A DNA stretch of 64,000 nucleotides, taken from contig OX419760.1 of assembly GCA_948567375.1 (NCBI GenBank), positions 21,080,001-21,144,000 on the forward strand, given 5' to 3'. This stretch comes from Lunularia cruciata (taxonomy: Eukaryota; Streptophyta; Marchantiopsida; Lunulariales; Lunulariaceae). Within the stretch, counting starts at the first letter, position 1. The number at the start of each line of letters is the position of its first letter. The notes under the pieces were generated by a model, which did no database searches, was not told where the DNA came from, and was given only the letters and a program-made list of their open reading frames with translations. Shown here piece by piece: positions 32,321 to 42,909 of the stretch. Made by a program: the position numbers and the translations under genes.

Positions 32321-32487
32321 TACTTATTGAAGCGTTGTCGCTACTCTGCCCACCAAATTTGGCGACGAGATAGATCCTTCTGCATCTCAAGGTAGACTAG
32401 AGGTTTGTGGTCTATCTCTACTACAAATGCCTTCTCGCCTTGATAATGCTTCCAATGCTTGGTTGCCAGAACAATGGCCAGCTCTTC

Positions 32488-33640
32488 TCATTCTGTGGTG
32501 TGGTAGTTGGGCTTTGCCAATAACAACTTTTGAGAGAAATATGCAATTGGATGCCATCCGTCATGCCACTCTTGTTTTAGTACTGCTCTTATTGCTATGC
32601 TTGATGCATCTATAGCCAACTTGATTGGTCGTTTTGGGTCATACTTCTTCAAGATTGGTGCATGTAGCAAGGTGACTTTCAATTGTTGAAAGGCCAACTC
32701 TTGTGCGGTTCCCCATGACCACTTCTTCCCCTTGCCAAGTAGTGCCATTAAAGGTTGTGCAACCTTCAAGAAGTCCTTGAAAAATCTACAATAGAATCCC
32801 ATCAACCCCAAGAAGCTCTTGAGTTGAGTCTGATCTTCTAAGGCACGCCATTTTTTAATGACCTCTATTTTATTTGTCAATACTTGAATGCCCTTTGCAC
32901 TTATTCTATGCCCCAAGTAGTTTACTTCAAACTTGCCAAACTCGCACTTTGAGATTTTGGCATACAATTGATTATGTCTTAGAATTTGGAGGACCTCTTG
33001 TAGATGTTGTTTGTGTTCCATCATTATGCTCTTGTATACTAAGATATCATCCAAGAAGACAATAACAAACTTATCCAAGTATGGATGAAATATGTCATTC
33101 ATTAGACTCATGAAAGTGGCAGGTGCATTGTTGAGGCCAAAAGGCATCACAAGATACTCAAAGTGGCCATACTTGGTTCGAAAGGCAGTTTTGTACACAA
33201 CCTCCTCTGCAATTTGGATTTGATTATAACCGCTCTACAAGTCCAATTTTGTGAAGTATCTTGTTCCATGGAGTTGATCAAACAGGTCATCTATGCAAGG
33301 TAAGGGGTATTTTTTCTTCACTATTTGATGATTGAGACCTTGATAGTCAATGCACATGCGCATTGTACCATCCTTCTTCTTCACAAAACAAGACATGAGC
33401 TCCATATAGTAATACGCTAGGTTGGATGAACCCCTTCTGCAGCATCTCCTCAATTTGAGTCTTACACTCCTCTAACTCATGAAGTGATAGGCGATATAGG
33501 ACCTTACAAGGAGGTGTCTTATCCGAGAGTGTCTCAATTTTATGATCTACTCTCCTTTTTGGTGGTAATCTTAAGAGTAGATCATCGGGAAAGACATCTT
33601 GAAATTCATCTACCATAGCCTTCAATTTCTCAAGAACTTG
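32488..33640 (-). pseudogene. C1 reverse transcriptase-RNase H
   Basis: The main open frame (33,198-32,488, 236 residues) holds [31 protein letters not shown] with an intact DD pair, [50 protein letters not shown] and [18 protein letters not shown]. The N-terminal palm lies at 33,453-33,235 ([33 protein letters not shown]), and the region before it at 33,625-33,347. Three frames are needed, and a stop sits near 33,235. RT copies the RNA into DNA; the catalytic part is well kept. Confidence 0.88.
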
Positions 33641-33965
33641 TCATCAAGTTGTGCACTCTAGACTTATCTTATTAGACCCATGAAACATCTATCGGTCTTA
33701 TAGACAATTGCCATCTCCATAACATATAGAGGCAGATCTTGCTAGGGTGAATTTTCTTTAACCCCAATGATTGGCCATTGGTGGGTTCTCACTACTTTCT
33801 TCCTCCAATCTACCATAGGGTTGTAATGCTCCATCAATGCCATGCCTAAGATTGCATCATAACAAGCTAATTATATCACTCGCAACTCAATTGCTTCTTG
33901 ATATTCTCCTACATAGAGTGTTACCCATATAGGTAATGATTCAATCCTCTCGTTTGCCCATTAGG
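33641..33965 (-). pseudogene. C1 protease, distal part, cut by C2
   Basis: The minus-strand translation covers the end of the protease and the RT-proximal linker, with residues equivalent to the C2 words RRVTLSVGEYQEAIEWR and ARYDAILGMPWMEQYN, several altered. Homology continues directly at 40,241 on the other side of C2. The last five bases (TTAGG, 33,961-33,965) are the target-site duplication. Confidence 0.8.
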
Positions 33966-34719
33966 TGAAATACTCCAAGGACAAGAGAAGAGAGAAAACA
34001 CAGATTGCACACTCAAACATTCGATGCCCCAAGGGAGCACCTTCTCTTTATTATATAGACAAAGAGGATCTCCTCCAAGGAAGCTCCACCATAGGATTAA
34101 GGACACAGATAGGTGACATGTCAGCAAGCTCCACCCTTGGATTACTTACTTGGATGGGTGACCTGTCTGGTCTAGGTCCTATCTGGTCTAGGTTCTATCT
34201 GGTTGGTCAAACAAGCTTTGACCGAAGGGAATCTTTTAGGGAATCTTCCTATAGGAATCTCAAAATCACGTGAGTAAGGTACCGTCGGAAAGCTCTCGAT
34301 GAGACAAAGTAGGGAGGAGGGAACGCCAACCTATCCTATATTGGGGGGGAATTTGCACATTTTCAAGGCCTAATTCATCCGTTTAGGCCTCCAAAATTAC
34401 CTTCAAAGATTTCAGGCATATTTCGGTTCCTACTCTCTTAGTAGAAGTCCCCTTTTGGTGATACCTCTTTCTGATCTGCTTAGTCCATCATGTGTAACAT
34501 CCTTCCAGATGTTACCAAACCAATTCTCTCCTTTAAATCATATGTCTAGCTATTGGTTCTAAAGTTCTCAAGTCTATTTTGGTTTTTGCTCTATTTGTAG
34601 AAGTACTCTTTTGGTGATACTTCTATCTGATTTATTTTGACCATCATGTATAACATGATTCTAGAAGTTACCAAACCAAATTTCACATCTAGATCATATG
34701 GCTAACCCTTGATATTACA
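33966..34719 (-). repeat. C2 3' LTR
   Basis: 754 bp, TGAAATACTCC to TTGATATTACA on plus. It carries the same internal roughly 150-bp tandem duplication as C1, plus a short local repeat ctaggtcctatctggtctaggt near 34,171-34,195. The purine tract (GGAGGGAGGTC on minus) follows at 34,720-34,734. Confidence 0.92.
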
Positions 34720-34732
34720 GACCTCCCTCCTT

Positions 34733-35815
34733 TTAAGACGCAACGTCCTCGTTGCGCAATTGTTGCTCAAATGCTTGCACCAACACCGGTGCATGTGCCA
34801 AATTTGCAGCGGGTTCCCAGGTTGCTTCATAGAGGGGGTAACCTTTCCATTGTACTAGATATTCCACCCGCGGATGGCGAGTACCATGCATGCGCTTTTG
34901 GAGAATCCGCTCCACTTCATATTCCTCTATGCCATCAATGAGTGTCGGACAAGGTCAAATGTCCTGTGTGGAAGGACCTTGGCCTGATCGGGGAGCATAT
35001 CTGCGTAGTAGGGAGACATGGAACATTGGATGGATCTTCATGTGTGGTGGTAGCTCAAGGTGATAGGCCACAGCGCCGATGCGACAAAGAATTGAGAAAG
35101 GCTCAATAAAACGAGGTCTGAGCTTACGAGATCCAACTAATGTGAGGTTGGTTGTCGATAGCCACACTTGATCCCCAACATTGAATTCCATGTGCCTATG
35201 GTGTGCATCAGCATATTGCTTTTGTCGATTTTGTGCAATCTGTAACCTGTGCTTGGCACTCTCCACACCTTGTTGGATTCTAGAAACAAATGTGTTGACT
35301 GCATCAACCTTGGTAGTCACTGGACGGATCTTCATCAAGCTAGAAGGTATGAAGGGATGCTCACCATACATGAGGAAGAACGGAGTGACCTGGGTGGAGG
35401 CATTCACTGAATTGTTGTAAGTGAATACCACCAACAGTAGTAGTGTGTCCCACCTCTCTTGCTCTTCTAAGGTGAAGCCGCGTAACATGTCTTCAATCGT
35501 GCAATTAGCCCGCTCTGTTTGGCCATCTGTTTGTGGGTGGTAAGCTGTAGACATGGCCAACTTGGTTTTGAAGAAACCAAAGAGTGTTTGCCAAAACAAA
35601 CTGGTGAATTGGGTGCTTCTATCGGTGATGAGTACTCTAAACAAGCCATGGTGAGCAAAGACTGCATCTAAGTATAGTTGAGCTAGTTGTGGAGCGGTCC
35701 ACTCCTTGGTAGTAGGGCGTACATGAATCATTTTGCTGAGCCGGTCCACAAAGACCACAATGGAGTCAAACCCTGAGGTGGTCTTGGGTAATTCGCAGAC
35801 GAGATCCATACTCAC
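34733..35815 (-). pseudogene. C2 integrase core and chromodomain, one stop
   Basis: The frame from 35,815 reads MSMDLVCELPKTTSG (first Asp), HHGLFRVLITDRSTQF (second Asp), [19 protein letters not shown] (catalytic Glu kept), AYHLELPPHMKIHPMFHV (C-terminal domain), runs 286 residues and meets a single TGA at 34,955. The same frame then continues CPTLIDGIEEYEVERILQ, VEYLVQWKGYPLYEATWEP and QAFEQQLRNEDVAS to a TAA (34,733-34,735) that overlaps the purine tract. Apart from the TGA the integrase-chromodomain looks complete, including the D-D-E triad. Confidence 0.9.
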
Positions 35816-35887
35816 TTGTTCCCAACGTTGGGTAGGAGTGGAGAGAGGTTGAAGGAGCTCTGCATGAGCTTGATTAGAAGCTTTGTT

Positions 35888-36240
35888 CTATTGACAAAGT
35901 AGGTAGCTACGCACATAGTCCATCACGTCGTTGCTCATCTTGGGCCAATAGTAATGGCGTTTGACTGCATCCAAGGTCTTGTCTACTCCGACATGAGTTG
36001 CAATGGCCGAATCATGACATTCCGCTAGAATGGTGATGCGTAAGTCTGGGACATTTGGGATCCATAATCTGCCATCCCAAAAGGTGAGTCCTTGGGTGCT
36101 GGTGACACCTTTGGATGATTGCGCTTCTACAATCTGTGGATCAGTTTTTGTAGCAGCTAGAATCTCTTGCCAAAATTTAGGGTTAATCTTAACCTTTGCC
36201 ACCAAGTTGTTGGCCATTGGCATACGGGTGAATGCATCTG
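35888..36240 (-). pseudogene. C2 integrase HHCC zinc finger
   Basis: An open frame of 111 residues with a spacer (KINPKFWQEILAATKTDPQ) and the finger: HDSAIATHVGVDKTLDAV, HYYWPKMSNDVMDYV, RSYLLCQ. The second half of the finger has one Cys replaced (SYLLCQ where C-x2-CQ is expected), and a TAG follows at once, separating it from the catalytic core. It belongs to the same polyprotein as the core at 35,815. Confidence 0.8.
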
Positions 36241-36244
36241 CCTA

Positions 36245-37480
36245 TTGTTTCTTACCTTCCATGTAGGTGATTATCATGTTGAAGCATTGTCGCCACTTTG
36301 CCCACCGAATTTGGCGATGAGAGAGATCCTTCTGCGTCTTGAGGTACACTAGAAGTTTGTGGTCTGTCTCCACTACAAATGCCTTCTCGCCCAAGTAGTG
36401 CTTCCAATGCTTGGTTGCTAGAACAATGGCCAGCTCTTCTTATTTTGTGGTGTGGTAGTTGTGCTCTGCCGGTAATGACTTTCGAGAGAAATATGCAATT
36501 GGATGTCATCCATCATGCCACTCTTGTTGTAGGACTGCTCCTATTGCTACGCCTGATGCATCTATAGCCAACTTGATTGGACGTTTTGGGTCATACCACT
36601 TCAAGATTGGTGCATGTAGCAAGGTAGCCTTCAATTCTTGAAAGGCCAACTCTTGTGCGGTTCCCCATGTCCACTTCTTCCCCTTGCCAAGTAGTGCCAT
36701 TAAAGGTTGTGCAACCTTGGAGAAGTCCTTGATAAATCTACGATAGAATCCCGTCAACCCCAAGAAGCTCTTAAGTTGAGTCTGATCTTATGGGGCACTC
36801 CATTTTTGAATGACCTCTATTTTATCTATCAATACTTGAATGCCCTAAGTAGTCTACTTCAGACTTGCCAAACTCACACTTTGAGAGTTTGGCGTACAAC
36901 TGATTCTTTCTTAGAATCTGGAGGACCTCTCATAGATGTTGTTTGTGTTCTGTCATTGTGCTACTATATACTAAGATATCATCCAAGAAGACGATAACAG
37001 AATTATCCAAGTATGGACGAAATATGTCATTCATTAGACTCATGAAAGTGGCAGGCGCATTGGTGAGGCCAAAAGGCATCACAAGATACTCAAAATGGCC
37101 ATACTTGGTTCGAAAGGCAGTTTTGTACACATCTTCCTCTGCAATTTGGATTTGATTATAACCGCTCCGCAAGTCCAGTTTGGTGAAGTATCTCGCTCCA
37201 TGGAGTTGATCAAACAGGTCATCCATGCAAGGTAAGGGGTATTTGTTCTTCATTGTTTGTTGATTGAGACCCCAATAGTCAATGCACATGCGCATTGTAC
37301 CATCCTTCTTCTTCACAAACAAGACAAGGGCCCCATATGGTGATACGCTAGGTTGGATGAACCCTTTCTATAGCATCTCCTCAATTTGAGTCTTACACTC
37401 CTCCAACTCATGAGGTGATAGGCGATATGGGGCCTTACAAGGAGGTGTCTTCCTCGGGAGTGTCTATATTTTCTGATCTA
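36245..37480 (-). pseudogene. C2 reverse transcriptase-RNase H
   Basis: RT palm and fingers are open in 37,322-36,930: [70 protein letters not shown] follows, then a deletion of roughly 20 bp relative to C1 near 36,845, and the frame 36,763-36,506 with GLTGFYRRFIKDFSKVAQP, KLAIDASGVAIGAVLQQE (RNase H start). Remaining RNase H words appear near 36,480-36,300 across stops. Catalytic residues are kept. Confidence 0.88.
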
Positions 37481-38042
37481 CTCGCCTTTTAGGTGGTAAT
37501 CTTGAGGGTAGATCATCGAGAAAGACATCTTGAAACTCATCCACCACATCCTTTAATTTCTCAGGAATTTGTCTAGCGAGTTGTGCACTCTGGACTTCTC
37601 TTATTAGACCCATAAAACATCTATCGGTCTTACAGACAGTTGTCGTCCCTATGACATATAGAGGCAGTTTTTGCCTGTGTGATTTTTCTTTAACCCCAAT
37701 GATTGACCATTGGTGGGTTCTCATTACTTTCTTCCTCCAATCCACAATTGGGTTGTACTGCTCCATCCATGGCATACCTAAAATTGCATCATAACGGGCT
37801 AACTGTATCACTCGCCACTCAATTGCTTCTTGATATTCTCCTACAGAGAGGGTTACCCGTCTAGGTAATGATTCAATCATCTCTGTTTGCCCATTTGGTA
37901 ACTCTACTTCTTCACTTCCATCTCTCTCTAGATCCATTCCCAATCTTATTGCAACAGAGCAAGACAAGAAATTCTCTATTGCTCCCGGATCTATTAATAC
38001 TCTCACTTGATTACCTTCTAGGATTCCATTCACGACAATCAA
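37464..38042 (-). CDS. C2 aspartic protease with DPG active site (open)
   Basis: An open frame of 192 residues: LEGNQVRVLIDPGAIENFLS, GSEEVELPNGQTEMIES, LPRRVTLSVGEYQEAIEWR, ARYDAILGMPWMEQYNPIV, and a linker ending FQDVFLDDLPSRLPPKRR that leads into RT. The retropepsin active triplet D-[ST]-G is D-P-G, from codons GAT CCG GGA. The C1 copy also reads D-P-G (GAT CCA GGA), so the change precedes both copies. A proline there should disturb the fireman's-grip hydrogen bonds. The frame is otherwise undisturbed. Confidence 0.85.
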   Translation of the reverse strand: MIVVNGILEGNQVRVLIDPGAIENFLSCSVAIRLGMDLERDGSEEVELPNGQTEMIESLPRRVTLSVGEYQEAIEWRVIQLARYDAILGMPWMEQYNPIVDWRKKVMRTHQWSIIGVKEKSHRQKLPLYVIGTTTVCKTDRCFMGLIREVQSAQLARQIPEKLKDVVDEFQDVFLDDLPSRLPPKRRVDQKI

Positions 38043-38059
38043 TTGTGAGGTTGCCTTTT

Positions 38060-39240
38060 AGGATCTTTGCGCATTATTCTTCTTCCTTCCCTTGTTTCTC
38101 TGCTTCCTTATTGAGCCAGTAAGGCCGCGAGGTACATTTATTGGCGATCTTCATTTTCCAAAGTGGTTTCTACCTCCTCCTCTTCAATGTGCCTCTCCAT
38201 GTTGTTCAAAGATTGCCTGTACAAAGGCCGAGGGCCTCTAGGGAAACAAGTGCAACAATTGGTAGATATGTGCCCAATACGGCCACAATTGTAACAACGG
38301 CGTTGTTCTCCTCGAGTCCCTTCTCCTCTTGGGACTCCATCTCTTTGTTCTTCAACCCGTCCCTGCTCCCCTTGAAGCGGCCGTGCTCCTTCATACCGGA
38401 ATCAAAGGTTGCCCAATTCCATCGGTACTAGTCCACCCATGTGTGGCATTTCTGCCCAATAATGTTGAGGTGGAACTACTCCTTCACCTCCACCTAATGC
38501 TCTTGCTATTCTCTACGTACAAGCAATGGCTTCAAATACCGTGCAAGGGTTTTGCACCATGACTTCTTGGCAAATCCGCTCTTTCAACCCTTGTTTGAAA
38601 TTGTCGAGAGCCTATGCTGGACTCATGTCGGTAATTGCAACTTGTAGATCCAAAAATGCCTCCACATACTCTTGTACGCTATTCTTCTGTCTCAATCTCC
38701 ATAGTCGGGTTTGAGCCATCTGCATAGAATCCACCGATTGGAAATTCTTCAGCAGTCCTTCTTGCATTGTTGTCCATGTGACCTCCCTTCTCTCGGCCAA
38801 CATGGATCGTTCCCAAGCATCATACCATGTGAGCGCTTTATCGGTCAAGTACCCACATGCAAACACGCCTGCAGCATGCTCTATGATCTCTATTGAGAAC
38901 AATTGGAAATATCAAATCATTCTCAAGATCCAATTTTCCACTACTCCCATCGTACGCTGCCCCTTGTAAGGCTCAATGTTGCAGGTCTTCTTCATCCAGA
39001 GTAGCAATGTGGCTTCATCGTTGATAGGGTTCGTAGGCACGGGTGCCTCTCCAAGTACTTCAGTCGTAGGTACTGGGTTTTGAGACGGCTCTTCTCCTTG
39101 CATGGCTTGATCATTCCTGAGGATTTGCACTTGACTTTGTAATGTCTCCATGGTCATCTTAATCTCTCAAAATTCATTCAGCATCCCTTGCATTCCTTGC
39201 ACCAGCTCTTGCAACTACGGATCCATGGTTCCTGCAACAC
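38060..39240 (-). pseudogene. C2 gag with zinc knuckle
   Basis: Pieces on minus: start region near 39,225 (MDPXLQELVQGMQGMLNEF-like, one stop), EEPSQNPVPTTEVLGEAPV, MKKTCNIEPYKGQRTMGV, then 38,902-38,612 with FACGYLTDKALTWYDAWER, AMQEGLLKNFQSVDSMQMA-type residues and NSVQEYVEAFLDLQVAI, a spacer, and the knuckle RCYNCGRIGHISTNC (38,285-38,240, C-X2-C-X4-H-X4-C complete). Two or three stops break it. Gag makes the particle and binds RNA. Confidence 0.85.
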
Positions 39241-39526
39241 CCAATTGCTAACGTCTACTTCAATATAGAGTCAATTTAATCAATCTGGAAGGCGCACAAA
39301 CTATCGGAACTACCATTGGGATCTCAAAAGCTATCACTTGTTGATAATACTCCTCACCCAAAATTCCTAACCACAAAATCTCTAAACATCACTTTTGGCC
39401 TCACTACATAACGGATTTCTACTTGAGTGTTGAAAGGGAGAGGATTTGGGACATTCATATCCATATTATCATAATAGAATGTAGATCGTCATATCCCACT
39501 CTTTGTCATATATTTTAACGGATCTA
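39241..39526 (-). other. C2 leader remnant
   Basis: Colinear with the C1 leader 41,600-41,850: on minus it gives NTQVEIRYVVRPKVMFRDF and FVVRNFG, with stops. It ends at about 39,526, where the protease duplicate begins, so the priming site and LTR junction that should follow are lost. Confidence 0.7.
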
Positions 39527-39777
39527 AACGGATTTTTCTTTAACCCCAATGATTGACCATTGGTGGGTTCTCACTACTTTCTTTCTCCAATCCACCATTA
39601 GGTTGTATTGCTCCATCCATGGCATACCTAAAATTGCATCATAACGGGCTAATTGTATCACTCACCACTCAATTGCTTCTTGATATTCTCCTATAGAGAG
39701 GGTTACCTATCTAGGTAATAATTCAATCCTCTCTGTTTGCCCATTTGGTAACTCTACTTCTTCACTTCCATCTCTCT
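39527..39777 (-). repeat. duplicated protease segment in the C2 leader
   Basis: About 250 bp that matches 37,679-37,927 of C2's own protease (starting gatttttctttaaccccaat and ending cttcacttccatctctct). It replaces the leader end, priming site and inner LTR. At the right junction both partners share a short tag word (ctctctctag against cctataggaatctca). Confidence 0.88.
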
Positions 39778-40240
39778 AGGAATCTCAGAATCACGTAAGG
39801 TACGTTGGAAAGCTCTCGACGAGACAAAGTAGGGGGGAGGGAAGGCCAACCTTTCCTCTATTAGAGGGGAGAGTTGGCACATTTTCAAGGCCTAATTCAT
39901 CCGTTTAGGCCTCCAAAATTGCCTTCAAAGATTTCAGGCATATTTTGGTTCCTACTCTATTAGTAGAAGTCCCCTTTTGGTGATACCTCTTTCTGATCTG
40001 CTTAGTCCATCATGTGTAACATCCTTCCAGATGTTACAAACCAATTCTCACCTTTAAATCATATGTCTAGCTATTGGTTCTAAGGTTCTCAAGTCTATTT
40101 TGGTTTATGCCCTATTAGTTGAAGTACTCTTTTGGTGATACTTCTATCTGATCTATTTTGACCATCATGTATAACATCATTCTAGAAGTTACCAAACCGA
40201 ATTTCACATCTAGATCATATGGCTAACCCTTGGTATTACA
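39775..40240 (-). repeat. C2 5' LTR, inner part missing
   Basis: It aligns with about 34,250-34,719 of the 3' LTR, ends CTTGGTATTACA at the TTAGG duplication and keeps both roughly 150-bp units. The first about 290 bp of the plus-strand LTR, including the TATA region, is gone. Confidence 0.9.
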
Positions 40241-41600
40241 TTAGGCAACTCTACTTCTTCACTTCTATCTCTCTCTAGATCCGTTCCCAATCTTATTGCA
40301 ATAGAGCAAGAGAAGAAATTCTTTGTTGCTCCTGGATCGATTAATACTCTCACTTGATTGCCTTCTAGGACTCCATTCACAACAATCAATTGTGAGGTTG
40401 CCTTTCGGGATCTTTGCACATTAGTCTTCTTTCTTCCCTTGCTTCTCTTCTTCCTTATTGAGCCAATAAGGTTGCAAGGTACATTTACTGGCAATCTTCA
40501 TTTTTTGAAGTGATTTCTACCTCCTCCTTTTCAATGCGCCTCTCCATGTTGTTCAAAGATCGCCTCTACAAAGGCCGAGGGCCTCTAGAGAAACAAGTGC
40601 AGTAGTTGGTAGATATGTGCTCAATACGGCCACAATTGTAACAACGGTGTTGTTCTCCTCGAGTTCTTCTCCTTGTGGGACTCCATCTCTTTGTTCTTCT
40701 ACTTGTCCACACTCCTCTTGAAGCGGTTGTGCTCCTTGATCTCAAAATTGAAGGTTGCCCAATTCTATTGGTATTGGTCCACCCATGTGTGGCATTTCTG
40801 CCCAATAATGTTGAGGTGGAACTACTCCTTCACCTCCACCCAGTGCTCCTACTATTCTCTACGCACAAGCAATGGCTTCAAATACCATGCAAGGATTTTG
40901 CATTGTGACTTCTTGGTGAATCCGCTTCTTTAACCCTTGTTTGAAATTGTCAAGAGCCTGTGTTGGACTCATGTCGATTATTGCAACTTGTAGATCCAAA
41001 AATGCCTTTACATACTCTTGTACACTATTCTTTTGTCTCAATCTCCATAGTCAAGTTCAAGCCATCTGCACAAAATCCACCAATTGGAAATTCTTCAACA
41101 ATCCTTCTTGCATTGCTGTCCACGTGACCTCCCTTCTCTCTGCCAACATGGATTGTTCCCAAGCATCATACCATGTGAGGGCTTTATCGGTCAAGTACCC
41201 ACATGCAAACACGCTTGCAGCATGCTCCATGATCTCTGTTGAGAACAATCAGAAATGTCGATTCATTCTTGAGATCCAATTTTCCACTACTCCCATCATA
41301 CGCTGCTCCTTGTAAGGTTTGATGTTGTAGGTCTTCTTCATCCGGAGTAGCAATGTGACTTCATTGTTAATAGGGTTTGTAGGCACAGGTGCCTCTCCAA
41401 GTACTTCAGTCGTAGGCACTGGGTTTTGAGACGGCTCTTCTTCTTGCATGGCTTGATTGTTCTTGAGGATTTTCACTTGACTTTGTAATCTCTCCATGGT
41501 CATCTTAATCTCTTGAGATTCCTTCAACATCCCTTGCATTCCTTGCACCAGCTCTTGCAATTGCGGATCCATGGTTCCTACAACACTCAATTGCTAATGT
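40241..41600 (-). pseudogene. C1 gag and protease start
   Basis: From 41,572 leftwards: MDPQLQELVQGMQGMLKES, MTMERLQSQVKILKNNQAM, EEPSQNPVPTTEVLGEAPV, MKKTYNIKPYKEQRMMGV, then FACGYLTDKALTWYDAWEQ, RRIHQEVTMQNPCMVFEA-like residues, a spacer, the zinc knuckle RCYNCGRIEHISTN (40,655-40,615) and the protease start EGNQVRVLIDPGATKNFFS (D-P-G again) and DRSEEVELPN, where C2 interrupts. Several stops and shifts. The conserved KALTWYDAWE helix marks the capsid. Confidence 0.87.
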
Positions 41601-41605
41601 CTACT

Positions 41606-42033
41606 TCAATACAAAGTCAATATGATCACTCTGGAAGGCGCAAAAACTATCAGAACTACCATTGGGACCTTAGAAGCTATCACTCGTTGATAATACTCCT
41701 CGCCAAAATTCCTAACCACAAAATCTCTAAACATCACTTTTGGTCTCACTACATAACAGATTTCTACTTGAGTGTTGAAAGGGAGAGAATTTGGGACATT
41801 CACATCGATATTATCATAATAGAATTTAGATTGTAAAATCTCACTCTTTGTCATATATCACCACAGGTAAAATCACCGGGTTTGGTGAGTTCAACCTTAT
41901 CCATGAATTTTGCGCCAAAGTGATAAACTAGTGATACCCTCATTTGCTCACGCTGGATGTACATAACCTTGATATGGAATGGATTTGGGAATGGAAAGCT
42001 AAGTGCGGGAAATTGTCTTCTCGGTGCATCCAT
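41606..42033 (-). CDS. C-family leader ORFs, unknown product
   Basis: Between priming site and gag the minus strand has two frames joined by an overlapping ATGA (stop TGA of the first shares bases with the start ATG of the second): 42,033-41,851 (FPNPFHIKVMYIQREQMRV, SLVYHFGAKFMDKVELTK) and 41,854-41,606 (NTQVEICYVVRPKVMFRDF, VVRNFGEEYYQRVIASKV). I recognise no family. Parts recur in C2 (39,250-39,500) and in element E (63,430-63,800; HIKIMYIQCEQVRV, SPKVMFGDFVVHNF). It may be the decayed N-terminal part of a longer gag, or conserved only as DNA. Confidence 0.45.
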
Positions 42034-42160
42034 CCCATCCGCTCTCTAAAGTCCTTCCTAAGTCTAGCAATTACTCTATGTTCTCCACCTCAAATTACTC
42101 AATTTTAGTAGTTTGTGTTCTTCCGAGAGGAATGATCCACTCTCTTGGACTAAGACACTT

Positions 42161-42173
42161 GCTTTGATACCAT
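42161..42173 (-). other. C1 primer-binding site
   Basis: The minus strand reads TGGTATCAAAGC directly after the LTR end (one spacer base), one mismatch from the plant initiator tRNA-Met site TGGTATCAGAGC. Confidence 0.85.
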
Positions 42174-42904
42174 TGTAATACTCCGAGGAAAAGAGAAGAG
42201 AGAAAACACAGATTACACATTCAACATTCGGTGCTCCAAAGGAGCACCTTCTCTTTATTATATAGACAAAGAGGATCTCCTCCAAGGAAGTTCCACCATA
42301 GGATTAGGCACACAGATTGGTGACATATCAGCAAGCTCCACCCTTGGATTACTTACTTAGATGGGTGACATGTCAGTCTAGGTCCTATCTGATTGGTCAA
42401 ACAAGCTTTCACCAAAGGGAATCTTTTAGGGAATCTTCTTGTAAGAGTCTTAGAATCACGTAAGGTACCATTGGAAAGCTCTTAACAAGACAAACCAAAG
42501 GAGAGGGTAGGCCTAACTTTCCTTAGTTGGACAATCGGTGTATTTTTTCAAGGCCTAATTCATCCGTTTAGGCCTCCAAAATTGCCTTCAAAGATTTCAG
42601 GCATATTTTGATTCCTACTCTATTAGTAGAAGTCCCTTTTTGGTGATACCTCTTTCTGATCTGTTTATTCCATCATGTGTAACATCCTTCTAGATGTTAC
42701 CAAACCAATTCTCACCTTTAAATCATATGTCTAGCTATTGGTTCTAAGGTTTTCAAGTATATTTTAATTTTTGCTCTATTTGTAGAAGTACTCTTTTGGT
42801 GATCCTTCTATCTGATCTATTTTGACCATCATGTATAACATGATTCTAGATGTTACCAAACCAAATTTCACATCTAGATCATATGGCTAGCTCTTGGTAT
42901 TACA
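42174..42904 (-). repeat. C1 5' LTR
   Basis: 731 bp, TGTAATACTCCGAGG to CTCTTGGTATTACA on plus, the best preserved C LTR ends in the window. It carries the tandem roughly 150-bp units, and the TATA-like tttattatatag at 42,254-42,265 (CTATATAATAAA on minus). It is followed by the AAAGC duplication at 42,905-42,909. Confidence 0.95.
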
Positions 42905-42909
42905 AAAGC

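Larger units (their letters stand above)
33966..40240 (-). mobile_element. C2: Ty3/gypsy chromovirus, minus strand, inserted in C1
   Basis: Same family as C1 but inserted into its protease, with TTAGG on both sides (33,961-33,965 and 40,241-40,245). 3' LTR 33,966-34,719; integrase-chromodomain, RT-RNase H, protease and gag follow in minus order, each in one or two long open frames with few stops. The 5' side is rearranged: the LTR survives only as 39,775-40,240, and a stray piece of protease (39,527-39,777) sits between it and the leader. C2 is the youngest insertion of the nest. Confidence 0.95.
30034..42904 (-). mobile_element. C1: Ty3/gypsy chromovirus, minus strand, inserted in A and split by C2
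   Basis: It has two 731-bp LTRs (30,034-30,764 and 42,174-42,904), an AAAGC duplication outside, a priming site at 42,161-42,173 and a purine tract at 30,765-30,779. Coding order on minus: leader ORFs, gag with zinc knuckle, first part of protease, then element C2, then the rest of protease, RT, RNase H, integrase, chromodomain. Removing C2 (33,966-40,240) and one TTAGG leaves about 6.6 kb. By hand alignment the first 95 or so bases of the two LTRs differ at more than one position in ten, so C1 is not young. Confidence 0.95.

Noticed and set aside
33920-34730. C2 and C1 read as two tandem elements sharing LTRs
   Set aside because: Protease homology jumps from 33,960 to 40,241 and TTAGG flanks 33,966-40,240, so C2 is inserted inside C1 rather than placed in tandem.
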